Below, piece after piece: positions 40,984 through 48,754 of a DNA stretch of 48,754 nucleotides. Origin of the DNA: Pseudomonadota bacterium (GTDB taxonomy: Bacteria > Pseudomonadota > Gammaproteobacteria > Steroidobacterales > Steroidobacteraceae); the NCBI GenBank assembly GCA_023423935.1, contig JAFAEQ010000069.1, forward strand, positions 1 through 48,754. Reading direction: 5' to 3'. Numbering within the stretch: the stretch's first letter is position 1; the number at the start of each line of letters is the position of its first letter. The position numbers and the translations under genes are program-made. A model generated the notes under the pieces. The model did no database searches. It had not been told where the DNA came from and was given only the letters and a program-made list of their open reading frames with translations.

Positions 40984-41394
40984 ATGAAAGCACATGAAAT
41001 GATCAGCTCTCATCCACAGGTTGGCGGCAAGCTGAGCGAGCCGCTGATCCGCTGTATCGAAGAATGCTTCGAGTGTGCGCAGGCCTGCGTGAGCTGCGCC
41101 GATGCGTGTCTCGCGGAGGAATCGGTGCGGGAACTGACGCAATGTATCCGCTTCGATCTCGACTGCGCGGATATCTGTGCAACGACAGGATCGCTCGCCA
41201 CGCGTCGCACCGGCTCGAATCAAAGCGTGCTCAAAGCAGCGTTGGAGTTATGCGCGCTCAGCTGTCGGGTGTGCGCGCAGGAGTGCGAGCGACACACGCA
41301 CCATGAGCACTGCAGGATTTGCGCACAGGCATGTCGCTCGTGTCAGCGTGCCTGCGAGGCCGCCATCGCAGATTTGGGCAGTGCCACGCATTGA
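40984..41394 (+). CDS. Four-helix-bundle Cys-rich copper-binding protein (DUF326-like)
   Basis: A 136-residue protein with 18 Cys, spaced mostly CxxxC and CxxC along four helices: RCIEECFECAQACVSCADAC, CIRFDLDCADICATTG, LCALSCRVCAQEC, HCRICAQACRSCQRAC. This is the pattern of the four-helix-bundle copper-binding/storage (Csp-like) family, which holds many Cu(I) ions. AGGAGG at 40973-40978 supports the start; the longer frame upstream is not supported. No signal peptide, so it is cytosolic. A link to copper supply for the cbb3 oxidase operon is plausible but inferred, since the genes are 8 kb apart. Confidence 0.9.
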   Translation: MKAHEMISSHPQVGGKLSEPLIRCIEECFECAQACVSCADACLAEESVRELTQCIRFDLDCADICATTGSLATRRTGSNQSVLKAALELCALSCRVCAQECERHTHHEHCRICAQACRSCQRACEAAIADLGSATH

Positions 41395-41402
41395 CGACAG
41401 GA

Positions 41403-42584
41403 TCACTTGCTCTGCGAAGCCAGCATGGCAGAGCGTGCATGCGCCGGTTCGAGCGCGCGCCTTCTGAGTTTGCCTTCGGCTGAGATCGATTCGAGCACGT
41501 CCAGTACTTGCGCGGCCGTGCGCTCCCATGTGAACTGCGCGGCTCGCAAACGGCCGGCGGTCCGCAATCTCCCGCGCAGTGCTTTGTCGTCGAGCAAGCG
41601 GTCGATGCCACGCGCAATGTCATCGACGCTTTCCGGATCGACGAGCAGCGCCGCATCCTTGGCGATTTCACGCGTGCCGTAGCGATCAGAGGTGAGTGCT
41701 GGGCAGCCCATGGCCATCGCTTCCATGACGGGCATGCCCACCGATTCATACAGCGATGGCAGGAGCAGGCCTTCCGCCTGCGCATAAACTGCGGGCAACT
41801 CGCGATTGTCGAGCCAGCCGAGCCAGCGCACCCAGGACTCGATGCCGAGCCGCTTCGGTTCGAGCAATTCCTTTTCCGACAGGAACCGATTCGTTCCGCC
41901 GGCGATGACCAAAGGAATACCGCGCGCAGGCCCGACCTTCGCATAAGCACGAATCAGGCGCGTGAAGTTCTTCGGCGGATACACGGCCCCGCAATAGAGC
42001 AAGTAACGATCCGGCAACCTGTGACGCGCCCGTGTCGCTGCGAGCTCATCCGGCTCCGGCATCCTGCGGAAGTTATCGCTCAGCCCTGAGTACACCGTGT
42101 GAATGCGCGACGCCGGCACGTCCAGATACTTCATCAGGTGCTCGCGCGTCGTATCGGACACGGCGATGACCGCGTCGCTGCGACGTGCGTACTGCGGAAT
42201 CAGCGTGTGGTGATTCAAGCGATCGATCCAGCGCGAGGCTTGCGGCATGACATACCAGTCGAGGCCGTGACACACCCACGCGGTCGGACATCTGGCACGC
42301 AACGGAATGGAGTACTTCGGATTGAAGATCACATCGATGCCATGCTGACGCACGGCCTTCGGTACCTTCACCTGATCCCAGTAGACGATCGAACCGCCTT
42401 CGAGCAGCACCTCGCTCACGCTATCGAAATGCGAGTAGGTGCCGAGCCGGATCGGATTGCGATACAGCAGCACGATCTCATGGCGCGTGTTGATGGACAG
42501 CAGCGATTGCAGCAGCTCGCGCGTGTACACCTTGACGCCGCCGTCGTGCTGATCGAAATGTCGCAGCATGATTCCAAGCCGCAT
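41403..42584 (-). CDS. Glycosyltransferase family 4
   Basis: A 393-residue GT-B enzyme. The N-terminal pattern MRLGIMLRHFDQHDGGVKVY gives the acceptor domain, and the C-terminal donor domain has YESVGMPVMEAMAMGCPALT (the E-x7-E motif) and SDRYGTREIAKDAALLVDPE. It probably adds a sugar to a lipid-linked or surface glycan. ATG 42584 has GGAAGGGA upstream, and it starts 2 nt after the stop of the PIG-L gene, so it is the third gene of the leftward operon. Donor and acceptor cannot be told. Confidence 0.92.
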   Translation of the reverse strand: MRLGIMLRHFDQHDGGVKVYTRELLQSLLSINTRHEIVLLYRNPIRLGTYSHFDSVSEVLLEGGSIVYWDQVKVPKAVRQHGIDVIFNPKYSIPLRARCPTAWVCHGLDWYVMPQASRWIDRLNHHTLIPQYARRSDAVIAVSDTTREHLMKYLDVPASRIHTVYSGLSDNFRRMPEPDELAATRARHRLPDRYLLYCGAVYPPKNFTRLIRAYAKVGPARGIPLVIAGGTNRFLSEKELLEPKRLGIESWVRWLGWLDNRELPAVYAQAEGLLLPSLYESVGMPVMEAMAMGCPALTSDRYGTREIAKDAALLVDPESVDDIARGIDRLLDDKALRGRLRTAGRLRAAQFTWERTAAQVLDVLESISAEGKLRRRALEPAHARSAMLASQSK

Positions 42585-42586
42585 GA

Positions 42587-43408
42587 TCAGTCCCTTCCGG
42601 CGAATTTCGCGAACTGTTCGCGATAGTCCGCGAGTGACAGCACATGGAATGCCTCGGCATAGCCATTGCGCGCATTCAGCAGTCCCGCCGAACGGTGTGC
42701 ATTCAAGCCGATGCTCGCATGCAGATAGTCCGCCTCGGCCAGCTGGCTGCGATAGCACGACAATGCGGCCTTCTTGATGTCCACCGTGCTGTCGATCCTC
42801 ACCAGGCAGTTCGGAAACAGGGGCGTCCACACTTCATAGCCCAGACATTGAAACGAGTGCGATGAACCGCGCGTGGCATCGAGCAACACCTGACTCGTCG
42901 CACGATGATCCGGATGCTCCTCGAGGAAGAATGGCAGATAGACGAGCTGCGGCTTGCGTGTCTCGATGATGTCACGCAGCTTCTCTGCCGCCCACGCACA
43001 GCTCGCAAGCGCGCCATCTGGTGCATCAATACATTCCATGTCGCGCACTCCGAGCGTGTCGAGCGCGGCGCGTGCCTCAGTCTTTCGCAGCTGCACGAGC
43101 TCCTGCTCTCTACGAGCGCGCTCCTCACCTTGCAACACACCGACCTCACCGCTGCCGCCGCGACCGTCGGTCATGAACACGACACAGACCCGCGCGCCGC
43201 GGCGCAGATGCAATGCAATCGCACCTCCGCAACCGATGATTTCATCGTCCATGTGCGGTGCGAGAACCATCACGTTTTCGGCACCCGGCTCCCACACCAT
43301 CGCCGAGCGGTTGTAGACGCCGGACACCTGCAACAGACCCGAGCTGCGCAGATAGGGCCGGGCCGCGCGGCTCAAGCGCTTGAGCATCACCTTCGCAATC
43401 GCATTCAT
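42587..43408 (-). CDS. PIG-L family deacetylase
   Basis: A 273-residue zinc-dependent deacetylase of the GlcNAc-PI de-N-acetylase (PIG-L/LmbE) family. The metal motif is VMVLAPHMDDEIIGCGG (variant of PHPDDE, here HMDDE), with further His in EEHPDHRATSQVLLDA. Members remove N-acetyl groups from sugars. ATG 43408 overlaps the upstream stop (ATGA) and has GAAGGTGG before it. In this operon a deacetylated amino-sugar in the exported glycan is the natural inference. The open frame continues upstream, but that part lies inside the fusion gene. Confidence 0.92.
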   Translation of the reverse strand: MNAIAKVMLKRLSRAARPYLRSSGLLQVSGVYNRSAMVWEPGAENVMVLAPHMDDEIIGCGGAIALHLRRGARVCVVFMTDGRGGSGEVGVLQGEERARREQELVQLRKTEARAALDTLGVRDMECIDAPDGALASCAWAAEKLRDIIETRKPQLVYLPFFLEEHPDHRATSQVLLDATRGSSHSFQCLGYEVWTPLFPNCLVRIDSTVDIKKAALSCYRSQLAEADYLHASIGLNAHRSAGLLNARNGYAEAFHVLSLADYREQFAKFAGRD

Positions 43409-45954
43409 GCAGCCACCTTCGTCCGCTGCGCGCCTTCCATGTCCAGTGTTGCAGGCGGGGTGTTCCGCAAGAACGGGAGCAAGCTGCGCAAGTACATCGC
43501 ATCGACCAATAGATATGCCGCAGTCGTCGTCGCGATGGCGGCCACGATGCCGAACTTCGGCACGAGCAACGCCGTGCTGATCGCGCAGATCGCCGCACCA
43601 CTCGTCACCCACACCGCGCGCGCAACGCTGCGATTGGCAGCGAGCAGCAGCCGGCCCGCGACGATCTCGATCCCCTGCACCAGCACCAGGCTCGCCATGG
43701 CCGCGATGATCGGCTCGGTACCGGCATAGCCCTGACCCAGGAGCGGCACCAGCAGCACGGGCACGAGCAAGGCCATGGCGGCTGCGATGACAACCGCGAC
43801 GAACGAACCCCACAGCAACGCCTGACGCGAGAATCGCCTGAATTCCTCGCGCTGCGCGAACGCACGACTGAGCGCCGGATAAGCCGCCTGTCCCAGGAAC
43901 AGCAGCGGCATGCAAGCCACCTCGGCAAGCTTGAGTCCCGCCGCGTAAATGCCGGCGGCGTGCTCGCTCACCCACAGCACCAAGGCAATCACGGCAATGC
44001 GCGTGAACAGTTGACCCATGATGTCGACGGCAGCGAACGACCAGAGATTGCGGCCGGCGTCACGCATCGCGTGCTTCGAAACATGCGGTGTCAGGGTGGA
44101 GCCGAACGACCGCGCGGATCGCACGGCCATCGCGAGCATCACCACGCCGCTGACCGCGAATGGCAGCATGGCACTGGCGATGTCGGCATCGGCCAGCCAG
44201 ATGAGCGCACCGGCCGCGACAAAGGCGAGCGCGCGACTGGCGAGAACGATGAGCGCCGGCTTCATCATCCGTTGCTCCCCCATCGATGGAACGAACAGCG
44301 TGTTCGATACCGCCGCACACAGTTGATAGGCACTCAGCGCCGCGACGATCGTCACCACTTCGCGCGTCGCTGCAGTCGTGTAGAGAAATCCCGCGAGCAC
44401 ACCGAAGGCGATCGCAGCGACCAGAAGCTGCGCACCGAGCAGATCGGAGATCAATCGCCGCCGTTCGTGCGGATCCCTGCGCACATATTCTCGTATCCCG
44501 TATTCATCGATGCCCAGCGTAGTAGCCGCATAAACAAACCCTGCGATCGCAAACCCGTACGCGTAGACACCCATGCCGCTCGGGCCGAACACATTCGTGA
44601 CGATCAGGAACAGGACGAAGTTGAGCAGATCCGCACCGATGCGACAGCCGAGCAACCACGCCGCGTTCCAGCGCACGTTCCCTTTGGCGATGAGACCCTT
44701 CGCAGGAGCTTCTGCGCATGCCTCATCGAACACGGCCTGATAGCGACGCGCGACTTCCTCCATCTCGAACGCTCGCACCTGTTCGCGAGCCGCCGCACTC
44801 ATCACAGGCCAGCGATCTCGCTGCTGCAGCGCAGACTCCAGCGCCTGTTCCAGCGCCTTTCGATCCTGCGGCGGGATCAGCCAGCCCGTGCGGTCATCGA
44901 CGATCTCCGGCGCGACACCAACGGCCGTCGTTACACACGGCAGACCGGCAGCCATGGCTTCTGCGAGCGCAAGGCCAAAGCCCTCGCTATCACTGCTCTG
45001 CACGAACAGATCGGACGCATGGAGATACGCGCTCACATCTTCCGCGTGTCCGGCGAACGTGACCCGCTCCCGCAGATTCCAGGCGTCGACGAACTCGCGC
45101 AGCTCCTGCTCGCAGTTGTCGGGAGAGCGTTCCCCGCTACCGACCAACACCAGATGCGCCTGCGGATGCCGCGTCGCGATGCGCTGCCACGCCTGCAACA
45201 GATTCGGCAGACCCTTCGCGCGCGACAGCCTGCCGGTATAGGTCACGATGATCCCTTCGGGAAGATGCAGCCGTTGCCGTAACTCGGCGCGCGGCGCAGG
45301 CGCAACTCGCCAACGCTCGAGATCGAGCCCGTTGGGAATGCGCAGGACGCGTACCTTGCCGCCGAGCTTGTCCGTCAGCGCCGCTTCGATCTGTGCGGAG
45401 ATCGCGATGATCACGCTCGCGCGACGCAACAGCGCAAGCCGCAGACGCCCCCAAAGACCAACGAGCGCACCGAGACCTGGAAGCTTCATGCGTCCCAGAC
45501 TTTCGGCGCTGACATCCTGATCGAGCTCCGCGTGTGCATCGATCTTGAGGACACACGGCTTGCTCATCATCCATCCCACGAGCAGCGGCGGAACGATGAT
45601 CGCCTTCACGCCCTGCAGCAGGATCACATCGTAGTGACGCGAAGTCCGCACCAGATGGATGAACAGCGCCATGAGGAATCGCAGCGTCGGCAGCACCGCC
45701 ATCCATCCGCGCCCCTTGAACAACCCGACCGGTGGCAGACGCACGATGTCGATCCCATCGATCTGCTCACGTCGCGACGACGCAGCAAAATTGCGCCGCG
45801 TCACGACGCTGACCTGTGCGCCGCTCTCCCGAAGCCGCCGAGCGAGCGCAAAAGCCTGCTGTCCCTGCCCGCCCTGATCCTCGGGATGGAAAATTTCGGA
45901 GACCAGACAGATGCGCGCACGATTCACGAAGGTGACCCCATAGCCGCAAATCAC
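43405..45954 (-). CDS. Glycosyltransferase family 4 - flippase fusion protein
   Basis: An 849-residue protein joining two activities. Residues about 10-410 are a GT-B glycosyltransferase (ICLVSEIFHPEDQGGQGQQA at the start; DLFVQSSDSEGFGLALAEAM and TTAVGVAPEIVDDRTGWLIP later). Residues about 430-835 form a Wzx/MOP-type polysaccharide flippase with about 12 TM helices, starting ADLLNFVLFLIVTNVFGPSG. The join is one continuous frame without stop. GGAAGG with 6-nt spacing supports GTG 45954; GTG 45927 is an alternative. Its stop overlaps the PIG-L start (ATGA). The natural reading is a protein that adds a sugar to a lipid-linked glycan and then flips it. Confidence 0.9.
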   Translation of the reverse strand: MICGYGVTFVNRARICLVSEIFHPEDQGGQGQQAFALARRLRESGAQVSVVTRRNFAASSRREQIDGIDIVRLPPVGLFKGRGWMAVLPTLRFLMALFIHLVRTSRHYDVILLQGVKAIIVPPLLVGWMMSKPCVLKIDAHAELDQDVSAESLGRMKLPGLGALVGLWGRLRLALLRRASVIIAISAQIEAALTDKLGGKVRVLRIPNGLDLERWRVAPAPRAELRQRLHLPEGIIVTYTGRLSRAKGLPNLLQAWQRIATRHPQAHLVLVGSGERSPDNCEQELREFVDAWNLRERVTFAGHAEDVSAYLHASDLFVQSSDSEGFGLALAEAMAAGLPCVTTAVGVAPEIVDDRTGWLIPPQDRKALEQALESALQQRDRWPVMSAAAREQVRAFEMEEVARRYQAVFDEACAEAPAKGLIAKGNVRWNAAWLLGCRIGADLLNFVLFLIVTNVFGPSGMGVYAYGFAIAGFVYAATTLGIDEYGIREYVRRDPHERRRLISDLLGAQLLVAAIAFGVLAGFLYTTAATREVVTIVAALSAYQLCAAVSNTLFVPSMGEQRMMKPALIVLASRALAFVAAGALIWLADADIASAMLPFAVSGVVMLAMAVRSARSFGSTLTPHVSKHAMRDAGRNLWSFAAVDIMGQLFTRIAVIALVLWVSEHAAGIYAAGLKLAEVACMPLLFLGQAAYPALSRAFAQREEFRRFSRQALLWGSFVAVVIAAAMALLVPVLLVPLLGQGYAGTEPIIAAMASLVLVQGIEIVAGRLLLAANRSVARAVWVTSGAAICAISTALLVPKFGIVAAIATTTAAYLLVDAMYLRSLLPFLRNTPPATLDMEGAQRTKVAA

Positions 45955-46047
45955 ATTGCGCCTTCCATGCCAACGCGGCACAAAACACGTCAGCCATGGC
46001 CGAGGATTACGATCTCTTGAATTTTCGCGTCAGATCTCTGCGGCCGG

Positions 46048-46365
46048 CTAGTTCCGACGGACCTCCCTTTCGTTCGACTCATGCGCGCGCTGTAAATATT
46101 TCAACGTCGTCGCCCACGTTTGTAATGTGATCGGGCGCCGGGGCGAGCGCGTTGCGGGATCGAGATCCGGATGAAGTTCCAGACGAGGTACTGACAGTCG
46201 GAAAGCGTGCTCGCGAGTACCGCTCGGCACAGCCTCGCGAGCACGCACGGTTGTGTCATTGCCGCAGGCCTTCCTGATGAAGTCCGCAGCGCACTCGCGA
46301 TCACGACCCACGACGCCATCGTATTGCCGGAACGTCGGAACGCCCGACAACCGTCGATCACTCAC
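46048..46365 (-). CDS. Possible small hypothetical protein overlapping the hydrolase stop
   Basis: A 105-residue frame starting at GTG 46365, overlapping the last 8 nt of the hydrolase gene, with GAGGTG as possible ribosome-binding site. The composition (ADFIRKACGND, LSVPRLELHPDLDP) looks coding rather than random, but I do not recognise it. It could also be the tail of a decayed gene. Confidence 0.35.
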   Translation of the reverse strand: MSDRRLSGVPTFRQYDGVVGRDRECAADFIRKACGNDTTVRAREAVPSGTREHAFRLSVPRLELHPDLDPATRSPRRPITLQTWATTLKYLQRAHESNEREVRRN

Positions 46366-47374
46366 CTCGCGCCAGGGCATCCCGGAGGAATGAGTTCGCC
46401 TGCGCGATAGCCGCGCGCGCCGCTGGAGTTCCCGCCAGGGCATTGAGCATGACGAAGTCGTGGACGGTGCCGTTGTAGCGGGTGGTGGTGACAGTCACGC
46501 CAGCCGTGCTGAGCTTGCGCGCATAGGCCTCGCCTTCATCGCGCAAGACATCGTTCTCGGCTGTAATGATCAGCGCAGGTGGCAGACCACTAAGCTGCTC
46601 TGAGCTTGCATTGAGCGGCGACACATGCACGTGCTTGCGGGCCTCCACGTCCGGCAGATAGGCATCCCAGAACCAGGCCATTGCAGGCTTCGTGAGTAAC
46701 GGGCCGTTCGCGAATGTTTGATACGAACCGTTGGACATCGATGCATCCGTCACTGGATAGAACAGCAGCTGCGCCTTGATCGCAGGCCCCTTGCGTTCCT
46801 TCGCGAGCAGGCTGATGACCGCCGTCATGTTGCCGCCCACGCTATCGCCCGCGATCGCAAGTCGCGAGGCATCGACGTTGAACTCCTTCGGATGCTTGGC
46901 CACGTAGTCGAGCACCGCATAGTCCTGCTCGATTGCAACGGGAAAGCGATTCTCCGGCGAGCGGTCGTAGTCGACGAACACGACAGCGGCTTGCGCACCG
47001 ACCGCAAGCTCGCGCACCAGGCGATCGTGAGTCTGGGTATCACCCATGACCCATCCGGCGCCATGGAAATAGACCACCACCGGCAACGTGCCATTGGTCT
47101 TCTCCGGACGGATCACGCGGATGCGGGTTTGTCCCGTCGGTCCGATGTTGAGCGTGCGATCGACGATGGTCACGCGCGGCAGGTCGATCGGGCCGGACTG
47201 GGCCTTGACCAACCCCTCGCGAGCAGCCTGTGGCGTCAGAGTGTAGACCGGCGGGCTGCCGGCAAGACTATCGATGAACTTCTGCGTGGTCGGCTCGAGA
47301 ACGGGTGCGGCGTGTACGCTGGCAACCGCCACTGTCAATGCAGCGGCAGCTATCGAGGTGCGAGTACGAGTCAT
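46358..47374 (-). CDS. Secreted alpha/beta hydrolase of the hormone-sensitive-lipase family
   Basis: A 338-residue esterase. A signal peptide (MTRTRTSIAAAALTVAVASV, cleavage after HAA near 23) puts it in the periplasm. The oxyanion HGAG (104-107, VYFHGAGWVMGD), the nucleophile Ser178 in GDSVGG, Asp275 in TAENDVLRDEGEAYA and His305 in NGTVHDF form the triad. ATG 47374 has GAGGA 9 nt upstream. It probably hydrolyses small acyl esters. It is an isolated gene next to a kinase on the same strand, 166 bp away. Confidence 0.92.
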   Translation of the reverse strand: MTRTRTSIAAAALTVAVASVHAAPVLEPTTQKFIDSLAGSPPVYTLTPQAAREGLVKAQSGPIDLPRVTIVDRTLNIGPTGQTRIRVIRPEKTNGTLPVVVYFHGAGWVMGDTQTHDRLVRELAVGAQAAVVFVDYDRSPENRFPVAIEQDYAVLDYVAKHPKEFNVDASRLAIAGDSVGGNMTAVISLLAKERKGPAIKAQLLFYPVTDASMSNGSYQTFANGPLLTKPAMAWFWDAYLPDVEARKHVHVSPLNASSEQLSGLPPALIITAENDVLRDEGEAYARKLSTAGVTVTTTRYNGTVHDFVMLNALAGTPAARAAIAQANSFLRDALARGE

Positions 47375-47540
47375 GGGATCTGTCCTCAAACATGTGTGTG
47401 GGCGTCTCATGCTGGCGCAGCAGAAGGCGACAATTCCTGCACGAGCAGGACGTTCCTGGAACGAACGGGACAGAATATTTCTGGCAGCGATGCACCGTTG
47501 CAGCACGGCGTGGTGCCAGCGCGGAGGCGAGAACGGAGCG

Positions 47541-48754
47541 CTATCCCGCCTCGAGGTTGTTCGATCCTCCGCCCACCGCAAGTCGCTCGAGCCGGGATCC
47601 GATCCCGAAGGCCAGCGCCGCCGGCACCACCAGCTCCACCGTGGTACCCGCTCCCGGGCGACTCACGATATTCAGACGCGCGTGAATACGTTCCGCGCGT
47701 TCCTGCATGCCGAGCAGGCCCCAATGACCGGATCTGCCACGCGCCTCTTCGCCCCACTCGAACCCGCAGCCATCGTCCGCGATTCGCAGAACGAAGGACT
47801 TGCGTGAATACCTGATACTCACGTCGACCTGACTCGCCCGAGCATGGCGAAACACGTTGGTGAGCGCCTCACGCGCGATGCGTTCGACCTCCTCTGCGAC
47901 GACGGGATGCAAGCCGCGCTCATCGCCGTCGCTCGTGACGCGCACGTCGCAATCGGCCTCGACTGCAAGCTCCACAACCAGCTCGTTGATCGAACGACCG
48001 ATGTTCTCCCGACACTCGGTGGGTTCGCGCAGCGCGTGAATGCGGTCGCGACCTTCATTGAGCACGGCATCGGCTCGCTCCAGCGCTTCCTCCATTCGAC
48101 GACGCGCTGGCGCCGCGGCCGGAAGCATATCGAGCACGGATTGGAACATGAGCATCAGTCCCTGAACGCTCTGCAGGAACGTGTCGTGAAGCTCACGCGC
48201 GATCCGCTCTCGTTCAGCGATTCTCTCTTCGATCTGTGCGCGCAAACGCCGCTTGATCTGGCGCAGACGAAGTCTGAAGAGAATCCAGATCGCCGCAGCC
48301 ACTGCAAGGACGCACACGACCAGGAACCATCCCGTCTGATAGAACATCGGTGCAATAACGAAGCTGACCGAGGCGCCCGCGTCGTTCCATACGCCATCGT
48401 TGTTGCGAGCAATGACGTTGAAACGATACGCGCCCGGCTTCAGATCGGCGAAGAGCACGCGCCGGCGGGTTTCCGCATCTCGCCACTCTTCGTCGTGTCC
48501 TTCGAGTCGATAGCGAAACAGCACCCTTTCAGCAACGACCAGGCTCAGCGCGGTGTACTGAATCTCGATGTCGCGAGTTCGAGCCGGCAGGCGGATCTCC
48601 CCGTCGAGCGGATAGGGATGTCCATCAGCGACCAGAGCTTCGATGTGAACCGGCGGCACGACGGGATTGGTATGAACCTCCTCAGGCATGACGCTCTGAG
48701 CAGCAAGGCTGTTGGCGAACCACAGACGCGGGGGGGGGGGCGCGGCCGCGCGCG
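47541..48754 (-). CDS. NarL-type sensor histidine kinase with Y_Y_Y domain, 5'-truncated
   Basis: The C-terminal part of a ligand-sensing kinase; the frame is open to the right edge, so the N-terminus (probably beta-propeller repeats) is missing. The visible part starts RLWFANSLAAQSV, the typical end of the last propeller blade, then a Y_Y_Y domain (LFRYRLEGHDEEWRDAETRR, GAYRFNVIARNNDGVW), one TM helix (GWFLVVCVLAVAAAIWILF), HisKA_3 with His in RERIARELHDTFLQSVQGLM, and HATPase with EREALTNVFRHA-like REALTNVFRHARASQVDVSI and HWGLLGMQERAERI. Bases after about 48728 are low-complexity and may be artefact. A cognate LuxR-type regulator is not in the window. Confidence 0.88.
   Translation of the reverse strand, partial: RAAAPPPPRLWFANSLAAQSVMPEEVHTNPVVPPVHIEALVADGHPYPLDGEIRLPARTRDIEIQYTALSLVVAERVLFRYRLEGHDEEWRDAETRRRVLFADLKPGAYRFNVIARNNDGVWNDAGASVSFVIAPMFYQTGWFLVVCVLAVAAAIWILFRLRLRQIKRRLRAQIEERIAERERIARELHDTFLQSVQGLMLMFQSVLDMLPAAAPARRRMEEALERADAVLNEGRDRIHALREPTECRENIGRSINELVVELAVEADCDVRVTSDGDERGLHPVVAEEVERIAREALTNVFRHARASQVDVSIRYSRKSFVLRIADDGCGFEWGEEARGRSGHWGLLGMQERAERIHARLNIVSRPGAGTTVELVVPAALAFGIGSRLERLAVGGGSNNLEAG
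48730..48754. other. Poly-G run and GC low-complexity at contig end
   Basis: Eleven G (48730-48740) followed by CGCGGCCGCGCGCG, containing a GCGGCCGC octamer. The kinase frame reads Pro-Pro-Pro-Pro here, where family members have Asp-Gly. Probably a low-quality end of the assembly. Confidence 0.6.

Noticed and set aside
43960..45282. A 440-codon plus-strand frame
   Set aside because: It is antisense to the glycosyltransferase-flippase fusion.

Overview
The window is high-GC proteobacterial DNA. It has dense coding with ATGA-type overlaps and both strands in use, interrupted by patches of dispersed repeats. The gene set points to an aerobic to microaerobic gammaproteobacterium: a cbb3 oxidase operon with ccoG/I/S, a cytochrome c4-like protein, oxygen-independent coproporphyrinogen oxidase, D-amino acid dehydrogenase, a GlyGly-CTERM surface protein and many sensor kinases. 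A Xanthomonadales/Steroidobacter-like lineage is my best guess, by inference only; no rRNA or other phylogenetic marker is present. The left end lies inside a repeat and the right end is an 11-G run plus low-complexity GC, so the window looks like a whole contig broken at difficult sequence.

Layout. 1-3.4 kb: a repeat patch around a VOC-family protein and a small membrane-anchored hypothetical. 3.4-7.5 kb: a 1,109-residue multi-PAS/GAF HWE histidine kinase, then a single-domain response regulator. 7.5-11.1 kb: a MITE-like element, a class III aminotransferase, a second repeat patch and D-amino acid dehydrogenase. 11.6-20.6 kb, sensing and low-oxygen functions: a chemoreceptor; a leftward run of hybrid kinase, diheme cytochrome c and tandem universal stress protein; a divergent FixL/FixJ-like pair; a stand-alone LuxR HTH; hemN. 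21.5-22.7 kb: a HigB/HigA-type toxin-antitoxin pair with a third co-oriented gene and a palindromic operator. 23.6-33.5 kb: a CBS-domain protein, a REP array, then ccoN-O-Q-P, a small two-TM protein, ccoG-I-S and a TauE/SafE-like membrane protein. 33.5-41.4 kb: a REC-histidine kinase, a choice-anchor H protein, an Fpg/Nei glycosylase, a Pro-Thr-rich lipoprotein, an outer-membrane barrel, a small SANT-like basic protein, a Raf-kinase-inhibitor-like protein and an 18-Cys four-helix protein. 41.4-46 kb: a leftward glycan operon of a glycosyltransferase fused to a flippase, a PIG-L deacetylase and a second glycosyltransferase. 46-48.7 kb: a secreted alpha/beta hydrolase and a NarL-type sensor kinase cut by the contig end.

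How the genes fit together. The oxidase operon supplies high-affinity respiration and its assembly factors (copper ATPase CcoI, Fe-S protein CcoG, CcoS). HemN gives heme without oxygen, and the c-type cytochrome can feed electrons. The stress protein, CBS protein and several kinases fit redox or oxygen sensing. I found no convincing FNR/Anr box.

The strongest candidates for something new are: the glycosyltransferase-flippase fusion; the two-TM protein in a cbb3 operon that lacks ccoH; the basic SANT-like protein whose tail resembles histone H3; the third gene of the toxin-antitoxin operon; and the mosaic intergenic repeats, whose 18-nt hairpins show compensating base changes. I saw no tRNA, rRNA, CRISPR array or intact insertion sequence.
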